This document shows, in pieces, positions 7,303-16,248 of a stretch of 28,301 nt of DNA. Every line of letters begins with the position of its first letter. The stretch's first letter is position 1. The stretch is from NCBI GenBank assembly GCA_963608705.1, contig CAVDHB010000074.1, forward strand, positions 1 through 28,301, read 5' to 3'. The DNA comes from CAVDHB01 sp963608705. GTDB lineage: Bacteria > Bacteroidota > Bacteroidia > Bacteroidales > Bacteroidaceae. The notes under the pieces are model-generated. The model was not told the origin of the DNA and did not search any database. It saw nothing but the letters and a program-made list of their open reading frames with translations. A program made the position numbers and the translations under genes.

Positions 7303-8490
7303 ATGAAGAAACTTTTATTTATAGACCGGGACGGTACCTTGATAGAGGAACCGGAAGACGAGCAGATTGATTCGTTTGAGAAACTGAAATTCGTGCCACA
7401 AGTAGTGCGGAGTCTGGTGTTTTTGGCAGACCATACGGACTTTGAGTTTGTCATGGTCAGCAATCAGGACGGACTGGGGACAGAGTCGTTCCCGGCGGAC
7501 ACTTTCTATCCTGTGCAGCATTTCATCCTTGACTTACTGAAAGGAGAGGGAGTGACGTTCTCTGGCGTGATTGTAGACAAGACCTTTGAACAGGAGAGGG
7601 CGGCTACACGCAAACCGGGTACGGGGCTGTTACAGTCTTACTTGCTGAACAACACGGAGTATAACGTCGCCGAGAGTTATGTGATTGGCGACCGTCTGAC
7701 GGATGTGGAGCTGGCGGTGAACTTGGGCTGTAAGGCGATATTGTTGGACGAGAAGAATGAGTTGTCTTTCGACGACTATGTGTCACATTCTTATCATAAC
7801 GAGCCGGGAGAACTGCTCGAGAAAGAAGGGAAACTGAAAGAGAAGATGCAAGAGACGTGTGTGTTGAAGGCTACGGGATGGAAGCAGATAGCCGAGTTCC
7901 TTTTCGCCGGAGACCGCACGGCGGAGATTCACCGGGTGACAAAGGAGACGGATGTCTACGTGAAACTGAATGTGGACGGCACGGGAAAATGTGGCGTGCA
8001 GACAGGGCTTGGCTTCTTTGATCACATGTTGGAGCAGATCGGCAAGCATGGAATGATGGACTTGACAGTACATGTGAAGGGTGATTTGCAAGTGGACGAG
8101 CATCATACCATTGAAGATACGGCACTGGCGTTGGGCGAGTGTATAAAGAAGGCGTTGGGCGACAAACGAGGCATAGAGCGGTATGGCTTCTGCCTGCCGA
8201 TGGATGATTGCCTGTGTCAAGTGGCGTTGGATTTCGGCGGTCGTCCGTGGCTGGTATGGGATGCGGAGTTCCACCGGGAAAAGATAGGAGAGATGCCGAC
8301 CGAGATGTTCAAGCATTTCTTCAAGAGCTTGAGCGACACGGCGTTGATGAACTTGAACATCAAGGCTGAGGGAGAAAACGAACACCATAAGATAGAAGGT
8401 ATCTTCAAGGCGTTGGCCAGGGCGTTGAAGATGGCGGTGAAAAGGGATATCACTCACTTCCAGTTGCCTTCAACCAAAGGCGTGCTGTAA
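7303..8490 (+). CDS. hisB: Bifunctional histidinol-phosphatase / imidazoleglycerol-phosphate dehydratase
   Basis: HisB carries out two steps of histidine synthesis in the cytoplasm: dehydration of imidazoleglycerol phosphate and dephosphorylation of histidinol phosphate. The 395-aa protein is the fused form. The N-terminal HAD phosphatase has DRDGT at 8-12 (D8, D10), the SNQDG loop at 53-57, K104 and GDRLTD at 129-134. The C-terminal dehydratase runs from about 203 and has HHTIED at 267-272 and a second metal-binding His pair at 361-362. The Cys-x-His/Cys-x-Cys zinc loop of the E. coli phosphatase domain is absent, as I recall for other Bacteroides HisB proteins. No other his gene is present within the window on either side. 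Confidence 0.97.
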   Translation: MKKLLFIDRDGTLIEEPEDEQIDSFEKLKFVPQVVRSLVFLADHTDFEFVMVSNQDGLGTESFPADTFYPVQHFILDLLKGEGVTFSGVIVDKTFEQERAATRKPGTGLLQSYLLNNTEYNVAESYVIGDRLTDVELAVNLGCKAILLDEKNELSFDDYVSHSYHNEPGELLEKEGKLKEKMQETCVLKATGWKQIAEFLFAGDRTAEIHRVTKETDVYVKLNVDGTGKCGVQTGLGFFDHMLEQIGKHGMMDLTVHVKGDLQVDEHHTIEDTALALGECIKKALGDKRGIERYGFCLPMDDCLCQVALDFGGRPWLVWDAEFHREKIGEMPTEMFKHFFKSLSDTALMNLNIKAEGENEHHKIEGIFKALARALKMAVKRDITHFQLPSTKGVL

Positions 8491-8498
8491 AAAATACG

Positions 8499-8547
8499 GT
8501 ACCACCAATCAACATTGTTTAGGTAGAGACGCGATTCATCGCGTCTC
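8499..8547 (+). repeat. Dispersed palindromic repeat, copy 1
   Basis: The palindrome GAGACGCGAT-TC-ATCGCGTCTC occupies 8526-8547, preceded by GGTA. A head motif GTACCACCAAT at 8499-8509 is shared with the copies near 18450 and 25400. It lies 36 bases after the hisB stop codon and has no strict T-run. Confidence 0.85.
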
Positions 8548-8739
8548 CATTTTCTCTATGGCTACTCCTTTGAACAGCTCTTTCCGTCCGAGAAGAATGC
8601 ACCGTGAAGGCTTATGACTACAGCCTGTAAGGCACTAAATCTTTTACCTGACTGGATTCGATACTCGCCTTAAAAACATTGTGTCATTCCATTTTAATAC
8701 AAAATAACATTCGGGGGGGTAAAAAGTAGTATTTATTTG

Positions 8740-8747
8740 TACCTTTG
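8740..8747 (+). promoter_or_regulatory. Predicted -7 element for the susC-like gene
   Basis: TACCTTTG matches TAnnTTTG. The start codon is at 8832, which implies a leader of about 80 bases. No -33 TTTG at proper spacing is visible; that position falls in a G-rich run (GGGGGGG at 8713-8719). Confidence 0.45.
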
Positions 8748-8831
8748 CCGCCAAATTATCGCAAATAGCTGGCTAAAAGATAATGAAACAGCTAATTTGA
8801 AAACAATAGGTTAATAACAAGACAAGGGCTT

Positions 8832-11800
8832 ATGAACAAACTTTGCTTGGCTCTTTTCAGTATGACATTGGGTGTGAGTGCCTATGGACAGCACATTATT
8901 GTCACTGGAACGGTCAATGGACAAGACGGTACTTCTTTGCCGGGAGTTGCCGTGAGGGTAAAAGGACAAAAAAAAGGTACTATCACTTCCGCTGATGGTA
9001 AATTTAGTATCAAGGCAGACAAGGGGGCGGTGTTGGAATTCACCTCTATCGGTTACAAACGTCTCGATATGCCTGTAGGCGGAAGGAATCAATTGCTTGT
9101 TACATTACAAGAGAACGCTACCAACTTGGATGAAGTGGTGATTAGTGTGCCTTATGGCACCAAGAACAAGGCTGCTTTCACAGGTTCTGCGGGAGTAGTG
9201 GACGGTGGAAAAATCGCTGCCTCACAGGTGGCCAGTGTGTCCAAGGCATTGCAAGGAACCGTGGCCGGTTTACAGTCTTTCGCATCCAGTGGTCAGCCAG
9301 GTGAAGACGCGGCGGTATATATCCGTGGTGTGGGATCCGTCAATGCGTCCACTACACCTCTTTATGTGGTAGACGGAGTGCCTTATGACGGTAAATTGGC
9401 TAACATTTCCTCTCAAGATATAGAATCAGTCACCGTATTGAAGGATGCGGCGGCAGCTTCTTTGTATGGTTCCCGTGCAGCCAACGGTGTCATCATGATT
9501 ACCACGAAGCAGGGAGTGAAAAATTCCGCTCCGACCATTGAGTTGAGTGCGAAGTTCGGTGTGTCCAAGCGTGCCATCCGGGATTACGACCAGGTAAATA
9601 CGGACGACTACTTCAAGTTGCAGTGGGAAGCCATGAGAAACTATGCCATCGACAATGGAAAGGATGAGGCATTCTCTTCTAAATGGGCCTCTCAGAACCT
9701 TGTAAACTCGCTGGGTATCAATCCTTACGGTACGAAATATCCTGAGCCTATCGATGAGAACGGTAATCTGGTAAGCGGCGCACATACTCTTTGGAACGAT
9801 AGTTGGGAGGATGCCTTGACACAGAACGCCCACTATTCAGACTTGAGCGCACGGGTGTCTGGCGGTAGTGCCACCTCCAAATATTACTTGTCTCTTGGCT
9901 ACTTGAATGACCAGGGTGCTTACATCGAGTCTGGCTTTAAGCGATACAATGTACGTGCCAATGTCACTTCGGATTTAAAGAAGTGGTTGCAGGTAGGCAT
10001 GAATCTTGCGGCGGCTCACTCTATTCAGGACTATCCGAAACAGGATGATTCCGCCCTTGGCAATGTCGTATTGGCGGCGCGTGGCATCCCGTCTTTCTAT
10101 CCTGTGTATGAACGTGACCCGGAGACTGGTGCCTATAAGTTGGATGAGAACGGAAACCGCATTTATGACTACGGTAATTACCGTGTAGGTTCCTATGCGG
10201 GTTATAACTTCGCCCAGTCCATGCGATACGATAAGAGCCAGTACAAACGTGACGCTGTGACGGCACAAGGGTTCTTGAAAATCACGCCTATAGAAGGACT
10301 TACTTATAAGATGTCCGCCAACTTGGATTATAACAGCGTATTCTCTCATTTCTATGACAACCCTACCTACGGAAAGCAACCGCTGACAGGTTCCGTATCC
10401 AAGGGAAACACCCGTTCCACGGGGTTCACCTTCAATAACGTCCTCACATACGACCATACGTTTAATGCGGCGCATGACCTTAGTTTAATGGTTGGGCAAG
10501 AGTATTATGAGTTCAATACCTCTAACTTCTCTGGATCTCGTACAGGTGTAATCACAGACGGATACTATGAGCCGGACGTAGCCTCTACCTTGTCCAGCTT
10601 TGGCGGTAACAGTGACCAGTACAAGTTGCTCAGTTATTTTGGCAGTGCGGAGTATTCTTACAAGCACACCTATTTTGTGTCAGCTTCCTTGCGTACAGAT
10701 GGATCTTCTCGCTTTGACCCAGACCACCGTTGGGGTACATTCTGGTCGGCAGGTGCTTCTTGGCGTATCTCCAACGAGAAGTTCATGGAGAAGACAGCTT
10801 CTTGGTTGAATAACTTGACCTTGAGAGCCAGCTACGGAGCACAGGGAAACGACAACGTAGGTTCTTACTATGCGTACCAGTCACTTTACAGTATTGGCAG
10901 CTTCTTGGGCGAGACTACTCTTCATGCCTCCCGTATGGCGACTCCAGAGTTGAGTTGGGAGACGAACTTGAACACTAACATTGGTTTGGACTTCGGCCTG
11001 TTCCACAATCGTTTGACTGGAACCATCGAATACTTCCAACGTGCTTCAAAAGATTTGCTGTTCAGCCGTGACTTGGTTCCCTCTTCCGGTTTCTCCAGCA
11101 TCAATGCCAATATAGGAAAGTTAAAGAACTACGGTTGGGAGTTCACCTTCACGGGTGTGCCTATACAGACGAAGGACTGGAGATGGAGTATCTCCGTAAA
11201 CGCCACGACCTACAAGAACGAGATTGTGGAACTGCCATCTGACGTGATGTGGAGTGGTTCAAAGAAATGGGTGAAAGGTGGTTCTTTGTATGACTTCTAC
11301 CTGTATGAATGGGCCGGTGTGAACCCGGACAACGGTAATCCACAATGGTATTACTATGACGAACAGGGGCAGAAACAGAAGACTGAAGATTATTCCAGCC
11401 TTGTGGCGGACAAAGACAAGGTAAAGGTGGGTAGCTCCTTGCCAGATTTGAGCGGTGGTTTCTCTACCGACCTCTCCTGGAAAGGCGTCTCTTTGGCAGC
11501 TCAGTTCACTTATGCCATTGGCGGAAAAATCTACAACAGCGACTACAACATGCTGATGGGCGTAACAGGTAACGATGGAGGTTCCGTAAGCAAGGAGCTG
11601 CTGAACCGTTGGACACCGGAGCATCGGAACACGGATGTGCCACGTCTTGTTTGGCAGGGTACAAGTTACTTTACTTCCTCCTCAACCCGTTGGTTGGTAG
11701 ACCGTTCCTACCTTCGTTTGAAGACGTTGACCATAGGATATAACTTACCGAAAAAATGGATTCAGACTGTTTCCTTGAAAGATGTGAACATCTTTTTCCA

Positions 11801-11927
11801 AGCGGAGAACCTGTTAACTTTCAGTAAGCAGCAGGGACTGGATCCGGAACAACCTATCGGAGGTACACTTTACTTCCGTTATCCGGCCATGAAGACATTC
11901 TCTTTCGGTATTAATATCAAACTTTAA
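8832..11927 (+). CDS. SusC/RagA-family TonB-linked outer membrane transporter
   Basis: This is a 1031-aa beta-barrel importer that takes up glycans, peptides or other large substrates across the outer membrane using TonB energy. A signal peptide ends near residue 20 (SAYGQ). A carboxypeptidase-regulatory-like domain spans about 23-95. The conserved LDEVVISVPYGT segment at 99-110 is followed by the plug (about 115-225), which carries the RagA signature LYVVDGVPYDG at 177-187. The barrel follows and ends in FSFGINIKL. No N-terminal STN domain is present, so ECF/anti-sigma control is not indicated. It is paired with a SusD gene 15 bases downstream. No glycoside hydrolase, SusE/F or sensor gene is adjacent, so the substrate cannot be read from context. 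Confidence 0.95.
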   Translation: MNKLCLALFSMTLGVSAYGQHIIVTGTVNGQDGTSLPGVAVRVKGQKKGTITSADGKFSIKADKGAVLEFTSIGYKRLDMPVGGRNQLLVTLQENATNLDEVVISVPYGTKNKAAFTGSAGVVDGGKIAASQVASVSKALQGTVAGLQSFASSGQPGEDAAVYIRGVGSVNASTTPLYVVDGVPYDGKLANISSQDIESVTVLKDAAAASLYGSRAANGVIMITTKQGVKNSAPTIELSAKFGVSKRAIRDYDQVNTDDYFKLQWEAMRNYAIDNGKDEAFSSKWASQNLVNSLGINPYGTKYPEPIDENGNLVSGAHTLWNDSWEDALTQNAHYSDLSARVSGGSATSKYYLSLGYLNDQGAYIESGFKRYNVRANVTSDLKKWLQVGMNLAAAHSIQDYPKQDDSALGNVVLAARGIPSFYPVYERDPETGAYKLDENGNRIYDYGNYRVGSYAGYNFAQSMRYDKSQYKRDAVTAQGFLKITPIEGLTYKMSANLDYNSVFSHFYDNPTYGKQPLTGSVSKGNTRSTGFTFNNVLTYDHTFNAAHDLSLMVGQEYYEFNTSNFSGSRTGVITDGYYEPDVASTLSSFGGNSDQYKLLSYFGSAEYSYKHTYFVSASLRTDGSSRFDPDHRWGTFWSAGASWRISNEKFMEKTASWLNNLTLRASYGAQGNDNVGSYYAYQSLYSIGSFLGETTLHASRMATPELSWETNLNTNIGLDFGLFHNRLTGTIEYFQRASKDLLFSRDLVPSSGFSSINANIGKLKNYGWEFTFTGVPIQTKDWRWSISVNATTYKNEIVELPSDVMWSGSKKWVKGGSLYDFYLYEWAGVNPDNGNPQWYYYDEQGQKQKTEDYSSLVADKDKVKVGSSLPDLSGGFSTDLSWKGVSLAAQFTYAIGGKIYNSDYNMLMGVTGNDGGSVSKELLNRWTPEHRNTDVPRLVWQGTSYFTSSSTRWLVDRSYLRLKTLTIGYNLPKKWIQTVSLKDVNIFFQAENLLTFSKQQGLDPEQPIGGTLYFRYPAMKTFSFGINIKL

Positions 11928-11942
11928 AATCGATTACAACAG

Positions 11943-13478
11943 ATGAAATCAATACTCAGAAATATAGGGTTGGGACTGATGTTGCTGGGATCTTTATCCG
12001 CCTGCGACTTGGACACCCAACCGACCACTTCCTTGAACTCCGAAGCGGTCTTCAAGGATACTAAGAATGCGGATGATGTGATGCGTGGCTCATGGAATTA
12101 TATATTCAACACGGGCTCCAGCTATGCGTCGATTGGATTGGGTTCTTTGATGTTGAATGATGACTTCGCAGGTTCCGATGCAGTGAGAGCCTCCAGTTAT
12201 GGCTTCTCCAGTTCATACAATCTGACGAATGGATATGGAAGGGGAGAGTATAACAGTGTGTTATGGGACTTGGTGTACGACCCCATTAACAACTGTAACA
12301 ATGTCTTGGCGAATATAGACAAAGTGTCAGGTTCTGAGGACGACAAGGCGCGTATCAAGGGACAGGCTTATGCTACTCGTGGCTATTTGTATATGTTGCT
12401 GGCTACGCACTACTCTTTCGCGGTAGACAAAGACCCCAACGCTGTGTGTGTGCCGATATACACGAAACCTACCACTATGGGGCAAGCCTTAACGGGAGAA
12501 CCCGCAGCCAGTGTGAAGGAAGTGTATGACCAGGCTATAAGAGACTTGAAAGAAGGAATAAAATATATCCCCGAAACTTATTCGCACGGAGCTAATTCAA
12601 TCGACCAATACAAGATAGACCATACAGTAGCGATGGGCATTCTGGCACGTACAGCTTTATACGCCCGTCAGTGGCAGGACGCTTATGACTATGCTACTAA
12701 AGTATTGGCTCAGAACAATACGTTGATGACGGAGAAGGAGTACAAAGGTGGGTTTAACGACTGTACCAACCCTGAGTGGATTTGGAGTTATTCCTCTACC
12801 ATAGAAGACAACTCACCCAGTTACATCTTCCACTTTAAGGATAACACTACTTCGGGCAGTTACTATGGTTGTTTGTGCATGGATCCTTACTTCTTGAAGA
12901 ATTACGCTGACAACGATTATCGTAAAGATTTGTTCCAGACATGGGGCGGTACGCCGCAGAGCCAATCAGTAATAAAGTTGCTGGACGGAAAGTTCCGATT
13001 CAAGGACATTGACAATCAGTTAGGCGACATCGTATTGATGCGTGTGTCGGAAATGTATCTTGTCAAGGCGGAAGCCGCTTACCATTTGGGTAAGGTTGCC
13101 GAGGCACAGGAAGCCTTGCATACGCTGCAACAGGCACGTATGAAGGAAGGTTTCTCCGCACCTGCTGTCACCGCTACGGGCGATGCCTTGCTGAAGGATA
13201 TTTGGATGGAACGCCGTAAGGAGTTGTGGGGTGAAGGTTTCGCCTTGACAGACCTGATTCGCAATCAGCAGTCTGTGGAAAGAAAAGAATATGAGGAGAT
13301 TGTCACTTTGCCCGATGGCTCTAAAGAGACAAGAACCGGACATACGAGAACACAGTTCCCGGACGAGTCCGCTTTCACCCCCAACAGCAAATACTACTTG
13401 TTCCGCATTCCAGAGAAAGAGGAGTTACAGAACAAGAACTTGTATTCCAAGCATCAGAAACTTGATTTCTACCGATAA
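11943..13478 (+). CDS. SusD/RagB-family outer membrane lipoprotein
   Basis: This 511-aa surface lipoprotein binds substrate and forms the lid over its SusC partner. A lipoprotein signal is clear: a basic start, a hydrophobic stretch and the lipobox LSAC with C21 as the modified cysteine. SusD features include an N-terminal helical TPR-like region and the C-terminal ERRKELWGEGFALTDLIRN segment typical of the family. It starts 15 bases after the susC-like stop and ends at a strong terminator, so the pair forms a two-gene unit. The substrate is unknown. Confidence 0.95.
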   Translation: MKSILRNIGLGLMLLGSLSACDLDTQPTTSLNSEAVFKDTKNADDVMRGSWNYIFNTGSSYASIGLGSLMLNDDFAGSDAVRASSYGFSSSYNLTNGYGRGEYNSVLWDLVYDPINNCNNVLANIDKVSGSEDDKARIKGQAYATRGYLYMLLATHYSFAVDKDPNAVCVPIYTKPTTMGQALTGEPAASVKEVYDQAIRDLKEGIKYIPETYSHGANSIDQYKIDHTVAMGILARTALYARQWQDAYDYATKVLAQNNTLMTEKEYKGGFNDCTNPEWIWSYSSTIEDNSPSYIFHFKDNTTSGSYYGCLCMDPYFLKNYADNDYRKDLFQTWGGTPQSQSVIKLLDGKFRFKDIDNQLGDIVLMRVSEMYLVKAEAAYHLGKVAEAQEALHTLQQARMKEGFSAPAVTATGDALLKDIWMERRKELWGEGFALTDLIRNQQSVERKEYEEIVTLPDGSKETRTGHTRTQFPDESAFTPNSKYYLFRIPEKEELQNKNLYSKHQKLDFYR

Positions 13479-13498
13479 GGTTTGAATACTTCTATCTA

Positions 13499-13533
13499 CG
13501 CCCTGCTTCTTAGAGACAGCAGGGCGTTTTTTT
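13499..13533 (+). terminator. Intrinsic terminator of the SusC/SusD unit
   Basis: CGCCCTGCT (13499-13507) pairs perfectly with AGCAGGGCG (13518-13526) across a 10-base loop, followed immediately by seven T residues. It lies 20 bases after the susD-like stop. Confidence 0.9.
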
Positions 13534-13569
13534 GTACCTGAATAATATACGACCTATTGGTTTTATCAC

Positions 13570-13577
13570 TAACTTTG
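13570..13577 (+). promoter_or_regulatory. Predicted -7 element for the aldo/keto reductase gene
   Basis: TAACTTTG matches TAnnTTTG and lies 26 bases before the ATG at 13604, just after the preceding terminator. No correctly spaced -33 element is evident. Confidence 0.5.
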
Positions 13578-13603
13578 CACTTGCACAATAAACAAACTTA
13601 GAT

Positions 13604-14659
13604 ATGGAATACAGAACATTAGGCCGGTCTGGCTTGAAAGTGTCTACACTGACACTCGGTACTATGACCTTCGGCGGTAAGGACAAATTCGTGGAAGTCG
13701 GCGAGTCCGGCGTGAAGGAGGCAAGAGAGATTATCTCTTTCGCCCTTGATAAGGGTGTGAATCTCCTCGATACGGCCAACATCTACTCAGACGGTGTGTC
13801 GGAGGAGATAGTAGGCGAGGTGTTGGATGGCAAGCGTCCGCACGATGTGCTCATCTCTACTAAAGCGCGTATGCCGGTGGCAGACGGTGTGAACAACGAG
13901 GGATTCTCACGTTTGCACCTCATCCGTGAGTGCGAGAAGAGCCTGAAACGACTGCGTACGGACCACATAGACATCTACTATCTGCATCAATGGGACGGTA
14001 CCACGCCCGTGGAGGAATTGATGGAAACCCTCGATACATTGATTAAACAGGGTAAAATCCGCTATGCGGGATGTTCCAACTTCGCAGGATGGCAGATAAT
14101 GAAGGCTTTGATGGCTGCCGACAAGCATAACTGTCAGCGGTTTGTCACACAGCAAATCCACTATACGCTCGAAGCGCGAGAAGCTGAGTACGAGCTACTT
14201 CCGATTGGCGTTGACCAAGGTCTCGGTGCGTTGATATGGAGTCCGTTGGCAGGTGGACTGCTCTCAGGAAAGTACAGCCGCGACGTGCAGACACAGCAGG
14301 ACGGGCGTTTCGCCAAGGGATGGAATGAGCCGCCGGTGCATGACTTCGACCGCTTGTGGAACATCGTGGATGTCCTGAAAGAGATAGCCAAGGAGAAGGG
14401 TATTACCGTAGCGCAGACTTCACTCGCCTGGACGCTTGCCCGACCCGGTGTTACATCACTGGTAGTAGGCGCACGCAAGTTGTCTCAGCTTGAAGACAGT
14501 ATCAAGGCGGCTGACGTAAAACTGACAGCCGACGAGATAGAACGCCTGAACAAGGTCAGCCAGATGCCTTTGTTGTATCCCTACTGGCACCAGTCACGCT
14601 TTATACGCAATCGTATGAGCAAGGCTGATGAAGTTTTACTCGGAGGTAGGGGAGAGTGA
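13604..14659 (+). CDS. Aldo/keto reductase
   Basis: This 351-aa cytoplasmic NAD(P)H-dependent oxidoreductase belongs to the aldo/keto reductase superfamily, as shown by MEYRTLGRSGLKVSTLTLGT at the start. The catalytic tetrad can be placed at D56, Y61 (in the TANIYSDG segment), K87 (STKA) and H128 (YYLHQWDG). The C-terminal cofactor-binding region includes VVGARKLSQLEDSI. The fold and length are standard for the YhdN/Gcy-like group. The substrate cannot be told from sequence. It abuts the next gene, an exported DUF362 protein, so the two are probably co-transcribed from the promoter at 13570. Confidence 0.93.
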   Translation: MEYRTLGRSGLKVSTLTLGTMTFGGKDKFVEVGESGVKEAREIISFALDKGVNLLDTANIYSDGVSEEIVGEVLDGKRPHDVLISTKARMPVADGVNNEGFSRLHLIRECEKSLKRLRTDHIDIYYLHQWDGTTPVEELMETLDTLIKQGKIRYAGCSNFAGWQIMKALMAADKHNCQRFVTQQIHYTLEAREAEYELLPIGVDQGLGALIWSPLAGGLLSGKYSRDVQTQQDGRFAKGWNEPPVHDFDRLWNIVDVLKEIAKEKGITVAQTSLAWTLARPGVTSLVVGARKLSQLEDSIKAADVKLTADEIERLNKVSQMPLLYPYWHQSRFIRNRMSKADEVLLGGRGE

Positions 14660-14661
14660 GT

Positions 14662-15984
14662 ATGAGACTACACATCACATCGCTTGCCACCAGGCTGTTC
14701 TTAGGAATGGCCTTGGCAGGCTTTTTCTTTGTGCAAGCGTCTGCGCAAGAGCTGCAATACGAGTCGAACAAGCCCTTCGGAGTTGCCAAAGGCATATATC
14801 CGGGCAGGGTGACATGGGTAAGAGATCCAAAAGTGTCGCTGTGGAACGGACGTGACGGACATTGGTGGGATGAAGGCAATATCGACCAAAAGCGGCTCGA
14901 CACTATGTACGACCGTTCGCTTTGCGCCCTGTCTGGCATGCGTTCGGTGAAGAAGGCGTGGACGGCAGTGTTCAAATACTATAACCGTACGCATGACCGT
15001 GGCAATCGTGGATATAAGCAAGGTGAGCGGATTGCCATCAAAATAAACTTGAACAACACCTACGAGACAAGTGACAGCGACAACGACATCGACCAGTCTC
15101 CACAGGCCACCATAGCCATTCTCCGTCAGTTGACGAGGAACGCAGGTGTGCCGGAAGAGTGTATCACCGTGTATGACGCGTCTATCGGGTGGAAGAAACG
15201 TGCCATTCCTGATCGTATATACAAGCCCGTACATCGTTTGTTCCCTCACGTCAGGTGGATGAGTGCGACTGGTTCCGAGGGCATAGACTCCGCCCATTGG
15301 GTGAAGAACGCCATCAGTTACACCGATCCGAGCGTCACCCTCGGCACCGTGTTACCCAAGGCCGTGGTCGATGCTTCCTACCTTATTAATATGGCCCTGT
15401 TGAAGGGGCATGAGATTTCAGGCGTTACTCTGTGTGCGAAGAACCACTTCGGCTCCATTCCGTTCCCGTCTCGGATGCACGGTACGCACACCGTGAGTCA
15501 GATGAGTGGCAAGGAAGGTGACTACAGTGCTTACGTAGACCTGATGGGATGTCCCAATCTCGGTAAGAAGACCTTGCTCTACATCGTAGACGGTCTGTAT
15601 GGTATGCAGACCAACGTGGGCGCTCCGAAGCCTGGACGTGACCGCTGGAAGATGTTTAACAATGAATGGAGCGCAAGCTACTTCATGTCTCTCGACCCCG
15701 TGGCCATCGAGTGCGTGTGCATGGATTTCCTTTTCGCCAACTTCGGTAAGGAGCTTGGCTTCAGCGGTGCGCCGCAGTTCAAGAAAGGTTCGAGCCAGAA
15801 TTGCGACAACTATCTTAAAGAAGCCGCCCGTGGACATAACGCTAAGTTCGGTGACTATCGCCCCAACGGCGTGAAGACAGGCAGTCTCGGTGTGTTTGAA
15901 CACTGGAACAACGCCCGTGACAAGCAGTATAGCCGTAACCTCGGACGTGGTAAGGGGATTGAATTGTACAAAATAGAAAAGTGA
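14662..15984 (+). CDS. Exported DUF362-domain protein
   Basis: This protein of about 441 aa carries a cleavable signal peptide (hydrophobic LFLGMALAGFFFVQASAQ) and is probably periplasmic. The body matches DUF362: IAIKINLNN near 127, a central region with KAVVDASYLINMALLKGHEISGVT, and GRDRWKMF followed by SLDPVAIECVCMDFLF. DUF362 has no settled biochemical role; some members carry Fe-S ferredoxin domains, which this one lacks. I placed the start at the ATG at 14662; a GTG at 14656 overlapping the upstream stop is the alternative. The upstream aldo/keto reductase is cytoplasmic, so a direct shared reaction is not obvious. Confidence 0.85.
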   Translation: MRLHITSLATRLFLGMALAGFFFVQASAQELQYESNKPFGVAKGIYPGRVTWVRDPKVSLWNGRDGHWWDEGNIDQKRLDTMYDRSLCALSGMRSVKKAWTAVFKYYNRTHDRGNRGYKQGERIAIKINLNNTYETSDSDNDIDQSPQATIAILRQLTRNAGVPEECITVYDASIGWKKRAIPDRIYKPVHRLFPHVRWMSATGSEGIDSAHWVKNAISYTDPSVTLGTVLPKAVVDASYLINMALLKGHEISGVTLCAKNHFGSIPFPSRMHGTHTVSQMSGKEGDYSAYVDLMGCPNLGKKTLLYIVDGLYGMQTNVGAPKPGRDRWKMFNNEWSASYFMSLDPVAIECVCMDFLFANFGKELGFSGAPQFKKGSSQNCDNYLKEAARGHNAKFGDYRPNGVKTGSLGVFEHWNNARDKQYSRNLGRGKGIELYKIEK

Positions 15985-16030
15985 AAAACGGTTATCCGCA
16001 AGCATGCCATCTTCCAGTCTTGCGCATAAC

Positions 16031-16068
16031 GGACCATCAATCAGTGGAGACGCGATTCATCGCGTCTC
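16031..16068 (+). repeat. Dispersed palindromic repeat, copy 2
   Basis: The palindrome with arms GAGACGCGAT and ATCGCGTCTC and centre TC is at 16047-16068, 63 bases after the DUF362 stop. The head motif is a diverged GGACCATCAAT at 16031-16041. A further upstream TTATCCGCAA (about 15989) and TGCGCA (16021) recur in the same order before copy 3. Confidence 0.82.
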
Positions 16069-16077
16069 CACTCCACA

Positions 16078-16169
16078 TAAAGAGCATAGCTATGTAGAGG
16101 TAAAGAGCATAGCTATATAGAGGTAAAGAGTATAGCTATGTAGAGGTGGAGAGCATGGCTATATAGAGG
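16078..16169 (+). repeat. Four tandem 23-bp repeats
   Basis: Units lie at 16078-16100, 16101-16123, 16124-16146 and 16147-16169. The consensus is TAAAGAGCATAGCTAT, then RTAGAGG. Unit 1 contains the perfect 10-bp palindrome CATAGCTATG; the others carry one to two changes in it. The array lies between a palindromic repeat and the promoter of the polyprenyl synthase gene. It could be a variable-number repeat or a set of binding sites. Confidence 0.92.
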
Positions 16170-16223
16170 TAAGTCAAATGCTTCATTTCTCCGAAATCCT
16201 GCGGTAATTCCACCTATTTTTCC

Positions 16224-16231
16224 TATCTTTG
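16224..16231 (+). promoter_or_regulatory. Predicted -7 element for the prenyl synthase operon
   Basis: TATCTTTG matches TAnnTTTG and lies 17 bases before the ATG at 16249, giving a very short leader. The -33 element is not clear. Confidence 0.5.
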
Positions 16232-16248
16232 CACAAAGACCTTTTAAT

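Larger units (their letters stand above)
8491..8831. other. Intergenic region before susC-like gene
   Basis: This 341-base gap holds one dispersed palindromic repeat copy just after hisB (8499-8547) and the predicted -7 box of the susC-like gene (8740-8747). Between them (about 8550-8735) I see no gene, no clear inverted repeat and no RNA gene. Confidence 0.6.

Noticed and set aside
7783..8457. 224-codon - strand frame opposite hisB
   Set aside because: It is a mirror of the strongly conserved hisB coding sequence and has no protein features of its own.
8526..8547. Palindromic repeat as a simple intrinsic terminator
   Set aside because: No T-run follows most copies and similar copies occur in inverted pairs; a dispersed repeat family fits better, though it may still affect 3' ends.
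16078..16169. Possible small CRISPR array
   Set aside because: The 23-bp units are directly adjacent with no spacers and no cas genes are present; this is a plain tandem repeat.
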